Positions 14,701-24,571 of a stretch of DNA of 64,000 nucleotides are shown here, piece after piece. Location: positions 34,377,298-34,441,297 of the forward strand of contig NC_084762.1 of the NCBI RefSeq assembly GCF_028858725.1, in the 5' to 3' direction. A program made the position numbers and the translations under genes. The first letter of the stretch is position 1. Every line of letters starts with the position of its first letter. The notes beneath the pieces are model-generated. The model worked only from the letters and a program-made list of their open reading frames with translations. It was not told where the DNA came from and did no database searches. The DNA comes from Colius striatus (Eukaryota; Chordata; Aves; Coliiformes; Coliidae).

Positions 14701-16169
14701 ACAAATGCGAGACTCTAAACTGAAACAAAACTTTACCTGGAGACTTGGACAGTTTAGAAAACAGATATTCTTATAAATAACTCATTTTTAAAACCACAAA
14801 AGTGGACCAGAAGAGAGAAATAGAATTGTGTGAGTGGAGGGAGGAGTAAAAAGGGGAAAAATAGCAAAGGAGCAGTTGATAAACATAATTAATTCATAGT
14901 GAATTTGAAAACCAAGCAGCCTTGAGCAGGCAGGATACTGCCTGTTGTGTATCAGATACTCTCCTCTTGGGGATCTCCTCCTGTCACCCCCAGAGTGCCA
15001 TAGTCACACTATCAAGTGTCATTGGCAGTGCCAAGTGCTTATTTAAAGTTACCTTTGTATGCTTATTTGGTCCAACCTTAGCCTGCAAGTCCTCCTTCAC
15101 ACAGTGCTCCGGGAGCTTGCATTGTTTGTCCTTGAGACAACAAATAGCCTGTTCCTTAACCTGTAATCTGGCTGCATGGCAGTGTGTGACTTCAAGTGTG
15201 GTGGCAGTTTCAGGGCTTCCATACTTCAGTGGCACTGAAAAACTGTATTTTTCTGGCCTTTAGGCTGAGCATGAATTTCTGCTTCATGGGTGTGTGTCCA
15301 TCTGTGATTGTAGTTAAGCAAACTCTTCAAACCTAACTCTTTGGTTCCCTAGTTCAGCAGGAATTCAGTCTACTGCTGGACATGTTATTGCTTAGGTGAT
15401 AAGTAGCCCAAGGACACTTTTGTAATCTTTCGGAGATTGTACTGCTGTTCATCTAGATGACATACAGAGACCATTTTGGCTCCTAACAGTCAATTGAACA
15501 CACTAGGCTCAATGCTGTCTTCGGGTGCATAGAAATGAAGGTACCTAAGAGAAAAGGGTTTCAGACACATAAATAGTTAAATTTAGAAAATATTCTGCTT
15601 CCTCTTTTTCAATGGTATACAAGTAAAGATGTGTCTGGACTCACTTCTTTAAAGTGCCAGGAAGTGAGATATAAACTTTATATTATCCAAAGTAGACGTG
15701 GATACACAGCATCTGCCTTGAGTGTGTCACAGCTGCAGCTGAGACCTTGGCAAGCACCATCAGGTCATTTAATCGGGCAAGTGTACAGATACTGTCTGTC
15801 TAACCATACAAGCCACATCTGCTTCCGTTTTGCTCTAGGCAAAGCCAGCAAAGTACAGGAGAAAATTTTAAAACACATGATATGACCATTCAGAGCACAG
15901 TTAATTTTTCCAAGTAGTTTCTGAATTTGCCATCAACAGCCTAAGAAATTTTAAGAAGGGAAAAAAGTTACTGGCAGATCAGTACTTTCTAACAGCAAAG
16001 AATCTGGTATTTAACTGTTATACATCAATGATACGATACGTTACTATGCTTTAACATTGTGCATTCAGGTGAAGACGGGAGATTGGCATATGAACAGCTG
16101 GACAAATTTCCCCGGGAGTTTGTTAAAGTTGGAAGCCGCCGTGGAACTGAAGCTGCCACAGCTTTTTAG
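540..16169 (+). CDS. RIPOR2: RIPOR2 (FAM65B), RHO family interacting cell polarization regulator 2; 3' ten coding exons (5' part outside window)
   Basis: Exons read: 540-1229, 3788-3972, 5832-6000, 7824-7959, 8889-9050, 9828-9986, 10977-11179, 12356-12439, 14538-14628, 16069-16169 (TAG stop). All junctions are GT-AG, phases agree, and the sum is 1980 nt = 659 residues + stop. The family protein binds and inhibits RHOA; in mammals it acts in myoblast fusion, neutrophil and T-cell polarity, and hair-cell stereocilia. The first exon (residues 1-230 here) is Ser/Thr-rich and of low complexity, and ends in a helical segment ([20 protein letters not shown]). The next exon has an acidic patch (DFDDEDGGG). 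Residues ~290-659 are helical with HEAT/armadillo-like character (e.g. [20 protein letters not shown]), ending in TEAATAF, as I recall for the human protein. AG at 539 is preferred over AG at 494 because the latter puts TGA in frame. The N-terminal Rho-binding half is upstream of the window. Family assignment is secure; isoform usage is not. Confidence 0.95.
1230..3787 (+). other. RIPOR2 intron, no recognised element
   Basis: The donor is GTGAGT at 1230 and the acceptor TTTGCAG ends at 3787. Several short open frames occur, but none has splice context or a recognisable product. Confidence 0.65.
4342..4530 (+). other. RIPOR2: Candidate alternative terminal exon of RIPOR2 (short isoform)
   Basis: A good acceptor (pyrimidine-rich, ending TTTTCTCTCTAG at 4341) is followed by a frame that joins in phase to the donor at 3972. 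The split AG|C codon gives Ser, followed by [19 protein letters not shown] and TAA at 4400-4402. An ATTAAA hexamer lies at 4507-4512 and a GT-rich stretch (TGTGGTGTTTGTG) at about 4552-4565, the normal layout of a polyadenylation site. It would truncate the protein just before the HEAT-like C-terminal half. Short RIPOR2 isoforms are known in mammals; that this exon is their equivalent is an inference. Confidence 0.55.
4531..5831 (+). other. Rest of RIPOR2 second intron
   Basis: Unique-looking sequence downstream of the candidate terminal exon. The only notable element is the GT microsatellite listed separately, just before the acceptor at 5830-5831. Confidence 0.6.
5747..5774. repeat. (GT)14 microsatellite
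   Basis: Uninterrupted GT dinucleotides, 28 bp, ending 57 bp before the RIPOR2 exon that starts at 5832. Confidence 0.97.
6935..7300 (+). mobile_element. CR1 LINE 3' fragment (in RIPOR2 intron)
   Basis: CR1 3' end: CTCTACAGCTACCTGAAAG, then TTTAGGTTGAATATTAAGAAAAG, then the terminal GGTTGGACTCAATGATCTTAAAG and a TCTATGATTCTA tail. It is 5'-truncated, as usual for CR1, and belongs to the same subfamily type as the copy at 31545-32252. Confidence 0.9.
7960..16068 (+). other. RIPOR2 introns between the exons from 7824 to 16069
   Basis: Six introns: 7960-8888, 9051-9827, 9987-10976, 11180-12355, 12440-14537 and 14629-16068. Apart from one ancient MIR-like fragment (listed separately) I see no repeat, RNA gene or additional exon with splice support. 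Confidence 0.6.
8480..8580 (-). mobile_element. Ancient MIR-type SINE core fragment
   Basis: The stretch reading AAACTGAGGCAAAATTAAGG then GACTTACCCAATGCCACAGAGCAG resembles the reverse complement of the conserved MIR/L2-family 3' region (AAACTGAGGC...GACTTGCCCAAGGTCACACAGC). It is short and heavily diverged. Confidence 0.5.
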
Positions 16170-17690
16170 GTGGAAAGGAACCTGCCTACATTTAACATTC
16201 ATTTGTGTAGAATGGAGCCACGCTTCAGTGAGGGAAGCAGAAGGTAGACTTTGAAGAATTCTATGAGAATGTCCCAAAATGTAACAGTTTGCAGAGTTCT
16301 TAAGGAAAAGCAAAAAAATTCAACTCAAGAGTTCCTATTGGCATCTCTTTGCAGCTCATGATGGAATGGTTGGATGCTGAGGAACAATACTTTCTTGACT
16401 CATTTGTTACAAATAATGTAATTACAGTGATTTGGCTTCAACAAACTTCTTCGAGTTTTTAGAATCTGGCATCTTCATCTGTTTCACTGAGTCCTACATT
16501 TACTTCCTTGAAGTTGCTGTGAAAGCTTGAGACTCTGTATCTAACAGGACAAGTAGGAGGCCACCCAGGCAGGACTGCAAAGCAGCTTTCAAGCCCGAGC
16601 TAAGTGTCAGCTGCACAGCAGCACCACTATGGCTGCAGGGAATACCACTCTGCTCCCTCAGTTTGGTCTCAGTAATGAGATATAGAGGAAGCTTCTTCAA
16701 GTTTTGCCTCTAGAAACAGCACAATGTAAACCCTGAGAGGTGTCACTTTGGTGACTCATTCTGAAGGCCTCCACTGCTCTTTTTATTTCCTTTCTCCTGC
16801 CCTTCAGCAACAAGCCATCATTAATCCAGAGATTTGAGAGGGGAGTCAAAAAATCATGTACGTTTCTGAAAATGAAATGGAAAGGTAAAGTGCATTTATT
16901 TATTCTGAGAAGGAGTGAGTACAGCCAATTGCACGAGTCCCCAAAGCCATTTGGTGCTGTAAGTTGTAGGCAGGATTGGATTTCATACACTCTAATTAGT
17001 GGATCATAGCTGCTATAGAGTGATTTCAAGATAAAGAACTAGAACAAACTAAAGTGGACCGCAGAGGCAGTAACAAACAGAGGGTGAAATTAATGCATTC
17101 TCCCCCCTCTATTGCAAGAAAGAAAGACAGCAAGTGCTTCAAACTGATTATGAGCCTTAACAGAGGAGGTGAATAGAATTTAACAGAGTGTTCCTGTACT
17201 GTGTTCATTATGCATGAAATGCTATTTAGATGTCAATTAAAGTATCCAAATTTGCATAGGCTACATAGAAAAGATTGCAAACAATTCACATCAAAAAAGG
17301 AAGCCTTGTGCACCAAGCACATTGGCAGGCAGAGATCATTTTGGCTTGTTTTTTTTTTACTGTGAATGTTACAGCAATGTACATATCTGTATATTTATAA
17401 ATATATATATTCTTCCTTTAATTAAAAAAGTACATTTTGTACAGTTCAAAATGCTTACCTGTTTACTGAGAAATATAGCCTCTTTTTGCAGAAGGTGAAA
17501 CAACCATGTTGTGGTTTTTATACCACACCTATCCCATCAGCTGAATACTTCCAAGGTGTCCTTTTGTAATGACTTCTGTTTGGGTTTTTTTAATTTTTTT
17601 GGGTTTTGGCTTTTAGTTTTGTGACATTTGTACTCACCATATTTCCTATCACATTTAAGTTATAATAAAGATTATTTTTCGATTACTAAG
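16170..17690 (+). other. RIPOR2: RIPOR2 3' UTR with poly(A) signal
   Basis: About 1.5 kb from the TAG at 16167-16169 to an AATAAA at 17664-17669. The distal part is AT-rich (TATTTATAAATATATATAT near 17390). It contains a TGTACATA at 17378-17385 that fits the Pumilio element UGUANAUA. The exact cleavage point is not visible. Confidence 0.7.
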
Positions 17691-19309
17691 CACATCAGTC
17701 CATACGTATAGTTTCACTCTTTCTGTCAGCAGCCTCTCCACGGTGAGGCTCATACAGCCTTCAAATACCACTGCAAGACAGCTCCCAGTATCAGAGGTAG
17801 TTTGCATTACTTGCAGGTGGATTTAGGACAAGCCCTTAAAGGTGCTGTTTAATCATACTAAGGGAAACCGCTTATGGGGAATATTTTATCTTTTCAAGCG
17901 TGGTCACCAGGACAAGACTTTGCAACAAACAGTTTAGCTAAAATGATGTGAAGTCATCTGATAGATTTCTTACAGCATAGAAATAATTTGTGTTTCATAC
18001 CATGTCAACTTTGTAAAGACTTAGAACAATACTTAATTAAGATCTTACAAAACCAGCTAAATTAGAGCAAGTGAAAAACACATGTAGCAGGGACTGCTAC
18101 CTGAGGGCAGAGAGAGAACTGCAGCTTCTTGCGCAGACGGGGAAATGATGCAGTACTAGCTTGTGTTTGAGCATGCCCAACTCTTGTTTTTTCCATCTTT
18201 CTGCTGGCCAAGGGGAAGTGGCAAACTATTTTAGCAATTGAAAAAAACATACAAACCACAAAAGTGGCAAAAGTAGAGACGGGATGAAACTATAGTGAAA
18301 ACGAGTGCACTGAGTTGTACCTCTGTTGAGGTGAATCAAAGCACATAATTTAAAAAGACAGTTTTTAATCTAAAATGCCATTTTGGAAGAAAGGGGAGGA
18401 CTGTGCCCTCTCAGCATTCCTTCTCTGGTCACTGCAATGTGTGTGTGCAGGCCCAGAGCATCAGCAAGAGGCATACACTATTCAAAATTATGAGACTAGT
18501 CTTACATTCCCATACCTGTGTCCTACCTGTAATATATACTGCCTGTCAAAAGCTTGTCTGTAGCCTATGTATCAGTGCTGGACATGATTTTATTAAAGCA
18601 AAAGCTATGATGTCATCAGCTTGTAAGTGCTACATTCTCATGTGGTGCTTAGGAATGAGATGAGTTTACTTTCTAGCCAGCACTAGCACCCTACATTTCT
18701 ACTTAAAGTTCAGAGCAAACCAGTTTTGTGTATCATTCAAGATACATTTCAAGAAAGTCTCCACAAGGACTAGCAGAGAACACGCTGAACCAGGACTGTT
18801 ACCAGGCCTTCACTGATTACTACTTCCTTTCTGAGAAGACAGGCTCAGGCAGAAGACACTTTCCCCTTGCAAACATTCAGGCGTACAGTGCAGACCGGAG
18901 GAAGGCAGAACTGCCCATCAAGCAGAACACCACAGCTGCTGAGAACACAGGGCTGCTCACATTTGCAGGTACTACACCAATTGGAGTTGTATCTATCTAC
19001 CTGCATCTACGTTCATCTCATAGTTTAAATACACCCTTTCAGAAGTTTATTCACCTATATCTGATCCACTACAGCATTATAACCATTAAAAGAAAACAAC
19101 TTGTACCAACCACATAAGAACAAATCCTGCTCTCAGTAAAGTTAATGAGGAAATTCATAGTAATTTTAGTGGGAATGGTTGGACCAAATTTAGTTCCTGT
19201 TGTCAGCTCCAAGACTGACAAGCTTGAATCTGGGATATAGATTTATAGAGGTTGAATTTCACTTTGAGTGTTAATATTGTTGCAGAAAACTTAAACACAT
19301 TCTGATGTG
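17691..19309. other. Intergenic, RIPOR2 to CR1 copy
   Basis: AT-rich unique sequence. No coding region, RNA gene or repeat recognised. Confidence 0.5.
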
Positions 19310-19925
19310 ATTCATGACAACATGAGCCAGCAATGGGCCCTTGCAGCCAAGAAAGCCAATGGCATCCTGGGGTGCATCAAGAGTGGGGCCAGCAGATGTC
19401 TCCCTCTGAGCCTGCCCTGGTAAGGCTACATCTGAAGTCCCGTGTCCAGTTCTGGGCTTCCCAGTTCCAGAAAGACAGGGAACTTCTGGAGAGAGTCCAG
19501 TGGAGGAGGACTGGATCAGAGGACTGGAACATCTTTCTCATGAGGAAAGTTTGCGAGACCTGGAAGTGTTTAGCCTGGAGAAGACTGAGAGGGAACCTTA
19601 TCAATGTTTATAAATACCTAAAAGGTGGACATTGGGAAGATGAGGAGGGTCTTTTTTCTGTAGTGTCCAGTGACAAGAACAAGGGATAACAGGCACAAAC
19701 TGGAACACAAGAAGTTCCACTTGAAGAGAAACTTCTTTCCTGTGAGGGTGAAGGAGCCCTGGCACAGGCTGCCCAAAGAGGTTGTAGAATTTACTTCTCT
19801 GGAGGTTTCCAAACCTACCTGGATGTTCCTGTGTGACCTGATCAAGTTGAACATGCTTTAGCATAGGGTTGGACTGGATGATCTCTAGAGGTCCCTACCA
19901 GCCCTTACAGTTCCATGATTCTGTG
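19310..19925 (+). mobile_element. CR1 LINE 3' fragment
   Basis: Starts in degraded ORF2 sequence (GCCAATGGCATCCTGGGGTG) and runs through CTGGGCTTCCCAGTTCCAG and GTGAGGGTGAAGGAGCCCTG to the 3' end GGTTGGACTGGATGATCTCT and GATTCTGTGA. The reading frame is broken. Confidence 0.93.
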
Positions 19926-20767
19926 AGCATACCAAACAAACAAAAAAACCCCACTCTTAATTTAAGACCAAAACCAAACAAAATCCCAAAGTTTCTGTCC
20001 TCAGGGTAACAAACCCTTGAAAAACTGAACAAGCCTTACAGCTTCCAAAACCAGGAGGCAAATAAAAAGGAACATACTGTATGTATGTCTCATAACTGTC
20101 TTTATGCTTGCTGAGTTGACAATGTTGCCCTTTCCAACCACATTCATTCAAGAGCTCTCATTTATGGAGTAGTCAAAACCAGACACATGGAGGAGACTGT
20201 AACAAGATGGATGCTTATCAACTAGCAAGGAAGGAACCAGCAGGCAGTAGCTACAAAGCCTCTCAGGGCTGCCAGAGGTTAACTCAAACAAATGTAAAGG
20301 TCTGGGCCACTCCAAAAAAAAGTATGTTAGGAAAATGTTCCTGTTCCAAAATAACTCAGAAGCATCACAGGCTGAATAAATAGGGAGCTCACCAGGAAAC
20401 CCTGGGGGTTTTGTTAGCAGCTTGTTACCTCCTGTTCGTGAACTGTGGTGGTTTTCACTATCCCTGCCACATTGCTACGGTCTCTGCACATTACATACAT
20501 AGCCATAGTGCCTCTATACTACCCTAGCTAAAGCGGCAGCACTGGGCAGCAGTTAGCAGATTGACACTGCTACCAGCAAGATTCCTGCCATATCACTTTC
20601 AGAAAAGGTATGGACAGACCTGCCAGATTGTATATGTTAAGTATGGACACCTGGCTTTGCTGATTTGCAATGGAATTTTTCCAGTGATGGGATCTGCAGC
20701 ACCCTTTCAAACAGCCACAGTGTCCCTGAGGGTATCATTCAAAAACTCTCTAGATTAATTTCTGTGT

Positions 20768-20856
20768 GACATACTCTGGTTGGTCCTGCTCTGGTAGGGG
20801 GGGTTGGACTAGATGATCTTTCAAGGTCCCTTCCAACCCTTAGGATTCTGTATCAC
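20768..20856 (+). mobile_element. Very short CR1 3' end
   Basis: Only the last ~90 bp of a CR1 remain: GGTTGGACTAGATGATCTTT, CAAGGTCCCTTCCAACCCTT, GGATTCTG. A severe 5' truncation. Confidence 0.85.
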
Positions 20857-21334
20857 CATATCCAAGGGCTTGACCTTGAACACAACCAATCACATTTAAT
20901 TACAGGCAGCAGTTGGCAGATCAACAGAGCAACAGCAAATCAAAGTTTCTCAGAACACCATTGTCATTTGCTGAATTACCTTGCGTGACTATAAGAACAG
21001 AAAGAGAATTAACAATACACAGTAACCTTTTCTGCTGAAGAAAACATTGATAACAACACAACTCAGCCTCAAGAATACACAGTCTTAGCAGATTTGCAAA
21101 CCTTCTGCTCAATACCTCAACTCTGGTTCTGAAAACAAAACTACCTCACAGACCCCTTAAGGAAAGTAAAAGAATATCCATCACATTTCCTTGCAAAAAA
21201 AACCCAACCACCCAAAACTTGATGACCAACTTTGTTACTTAACACAGGCTGCAACACATCACAGGGCTGTAGGCCCTGACATAAGCAATGCAATACCAAG
21301 CATCAAGTTTTAGTTGCCCAGTTAGGTAGTTATC

Positions 21335-21848
21335 ACCTACTCTGCCCTGGTGAGGCCTCATCTGGAGTCCTGTGTCCAGTTCTGGGCTCCCCAGCTCAAG
21401 AGGGACAGAGAACTGCTGGAAAGAGTCCAGTGCAGGGACACCAAGATGATCAGGGGACTGGAGCATCTTCTTTATGAGGAAAGGCTGCGGGAGCTGGGGC
21501 AGTTCAGCCTGGAGGAGACTGAGGGGGGACCTCATTAATATTTACAAGTATTTGAAAGGTACATGTCAATGGGATGGGGCAGCATCTTTTTTTTTGGTAG
21601 TGTCCAGTGATGGGGTAATGCACAAAACCTAGAACACAAAAAGTTCCACTTAAACATAAAGAATTTCATTAGTGTGAGGGAGCCCTGCCACAGGCTGCAC
21701 AAGGAGTGTGTGGAGTCTGCTCCTGGGGAGGTTTTCAAGAGCCATCTGGATTTGTTCCTCTGGGGCCTGATCTTGTTGGACCTGCTTAAGCTGAGAGGGT
21801 GGACTAGATGATCTTTAGAGGTCCCTTCCAACCCCCACCCTTCTCTGA
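21335..21848 (+). mobile_element. CR1 LINE 3' fragment
   Basis: CTGCCCTGGTGAGGCCTCAT ... CTGGAGGAGACTGAGGGGGG ... GTGGACTAGATGATCTTTAG, followed by CCCTTCCAACCCCCACC. Younger-looking than the copy at 19310. Confidence 0.92.
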
Positions 21849-24279
21849 TTTCACTTCTCAAGCCATTGTCTTAGATACAAGGGGTGTTTACACAGGAATT
21901 GTTATTTCTGCTAAACCAACTTAAAGTTCTTACTCACATAAAGCACTTGCCTCCCTTCATCCCTGCACAGATGTTCTTTCCTGAATCATCTGACAGCTAC
22001 AAATGGCCCATTCCCCCACAGTTTTAATCTTACATATCTTAAATAGTCATGTTAGGACACACACACTTTATGGGAGAAGTTCTAGGATGCAGCAGATGTA
22101 TCCCACTTTGGAGCAGCCTTAGGATACTGCAGTGAACAGCAAGATTGTGGCTGCTGACTCTGCAATGAAGAGTCAGTATGCAGGTCAAGTTGGTGCATAA
22201 AAGCATTTTTATTTCATTGTGCTAGACAGTGTTCTCAGTAACTTAGCTGGATATGAAGTTTCCTTCTTCTCTTCTCTTAAGTGATATTTATTTTGAGCTG
22301 TTATATAGCTGTGGTAAACCAATTTCCCTACATATCAATAAAAGATCAGATGGCTGTAAGAATTAATTACACAAATCTCTGCGTAACTTCTACATATTTG
22401 ACAAGCCTTTCACATGTGCATACAAAGTTCCTGGACTTACCTGATAACATTTCTGCTGTACACATTCAGGAATTTTCCAGACAATAAAACAAAACCTGAC
22501 CCTTTAAAACAGCAGTTAATGTAGAATCATAAGACTTCTGACAATGCTTTCATACATTAATATTTCTGCTAACAGGCATGGAGAGATTGTTTGATTGAAG
22601 TCCAATACATCCGTGACAGAGACAGAGCATAGATATGGGTTTTTTTCTTGTACCACTATTCAGCTCACATACCCAGTCTTCCACAGCATGTATGTTTCCA
22701 GGGTTTCTACAACAAACTAGCATCTCTGCTAAGATGATAGTTGTAAGTTATTAACTTATTAATAAGTTAATAAACCCATGGCAGCCCCAATTTGAAGACT
22801 TTAGGTGCAAGTGCATGTATTAAGTGGCAGATATATTTTTTGATGTAAAAAAGCTCTATTACAGGTCAGCAAAGTGCTGCAGTACATCCATTCATCAGCC
22901 TATATGAAGAAGGTGTATGATTTACTTTGTACACAATCCATTTCAACAGAAGCAAGCATCCAGCTACTCAAGGGACTGTTATCTCATTTAAATAAAAAAA
23001 AATCAAGACAAAGCACAAGACAAATCTAATCTAATCTTCTCAACCATCTTGATAAAAATAAGAACCAGATGCAGATAACACATGCAAATTCTGCATTTGA
23101 TATCTCCTGGCAATTCTTTGTTCTAACAGCAGCCCCTGCATCACTGCCATTTACAGAGCAGGAGGTGAAGTGGGAAAGTTGCGCTTGCTGTCTCAGTTGG
23201 ATTTGTCTGTCTGGACAGCCAATTATGCAGCTGTGCTTTCTTCCCCCAAAGAAGGGAAATACAAATGCAAAATACTCAATGTTTAAAAACAAAGCCACCT
23301 CTGAAAAAAAAAAATTACTGTTAACTATTAGTAACTAAATACCATTCAAACAAGTGAAAATGGATGTGTCCTTATTGTTGAAGAATTACTTCAACAAGAA
23401 AATTACTTAAGAGTCTGATACAGAGGTTTAAGTCACTTGACAGTATTACCCGTTTTGAAAGCAGTTATCCAACATCTAGTTGTCTGTGTTCTCTTAACCA
23501 CAGCCACCAGTGCAACTTAAAAGGACACACCTTTGTCACCATTTCTGCACTGTGATAGAAAGGATTATGACTAAGCATGCTTTTTGAGCACAAATTGAAG
23601 GTGGTACCTTTCGTTTACAAAGCTCTCAGGAAGACACCATGCCTTGCCTTGAGGTTACCAGATTCAGAGGCAAAACAAACCAAAAGGTTCCTACAATAGT
23701 TCTCACATTCCTCGAATGTCACAACTGAATTAAGTTGTGAAACATCTACTGCCACCCACAGGGAGACAGCAAGACATGGAAGGAATCTAAAGGTGCCCAT
23801 CTGATAGCTCTGCAGATGTGTTTACACATAGCCTGAAGCAGCCAATTTGGCACCCACTACTCTGATGTGTAAGCTGCTTTGTCTCCATCTAATTTTCAGT
23901 ACAACTGCTACTAGGAGCAGGAACATCCCATCTTTTCTTTTAGAAATACATGTATTGGCTTATAAAGAGACTGTTTAATACTTGCTATTTAAGCTCTCAC
24001 CTATACATCTTAGAAATGGCTCCCTTAAAAGACAGCCAGTTGTTTAAAAAACCCAAGCAAAAAACCCAAATGAACTTTAGATCTTGACTCTTACTACAGC
24101 AGCTCACAAGTACTACTTTGCTTTCCCCAGTCACCAAAACTACTCTGGATCTCCAAAACTGCAAATCTAAAGAGTTAACTGTCAAGGCACACCCTAAATA
24201 CTCAAAAGCTTCCATCTACAGTAGCCACAACTAACTTAAAGCTTAGAAGCAGCCATTCTCCCCTGAAGTAAGAGGCTGT
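21849..24279. other. Intergenic between convergent RIPOR2 and GMNN
   Basis: AT-rich, no gene seen. It holds a 26-bp perfect palindrome at 22748-22773 (separate entry). Confidence 0.5.
22748..22773. repeat. 26-bp perfect AT-rich palindrome
   Basis: The half-site TTATTAACTTATT is followed directly by its exact reverse complement AATAAGTTAATAA. Confidence 0.95.
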
Positions 24280-24571
24280 TTTGGTAAGGCAAAGATTTAT
24301 TTATTGATTTTCATGGATCACTTCAGGCCAACTGCTAAGATATTTACACAACAGTGAAATACACAGTATTTGCATTTTATACAAGCAACTGAGGGTAGCC
24401 TGTAGTAAGTCTTCTATGCAGTATCTAGATACTTCCACTGTCACATAATTTCAGTTAAAAAAACAACATCTTTGATGCTTCCACAGGAGTTTCTATACCT
24501 GAGAAGTTTTAATATATCCTTTCAAGAAGTCTGCAATTAAAAGCCACATACAGAAGCCTATTTACAGGTTG
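24280..24571 (-). other. GMNN: GMNN 3' UTR with overlapping poly(A) signals
   Basis: On the minus strand two overlapping AATAAA hexamers (plus-strand TTTATT at 24296-24301 and 24300-24305) lie about 270 nt after the stop. No other strong signal occurs nearer. Confidence 0.65.

Noticed and set aside
19333-19689. 118-residue open frame resembling a reverse-transcriptase C-terminus
   Set aside because: Part of a broken CR1 fragment, with no intact ORF2; not a functional gene.
24296-24305. Possible overlap of RIPOR2 and GMNN 3' ends
   Set aside because: RIPOR2 has a good AATAAA at 17664 and GMNN ends near 24280, leaving ~6.6 kb; no evidence for overlapping transcripts.
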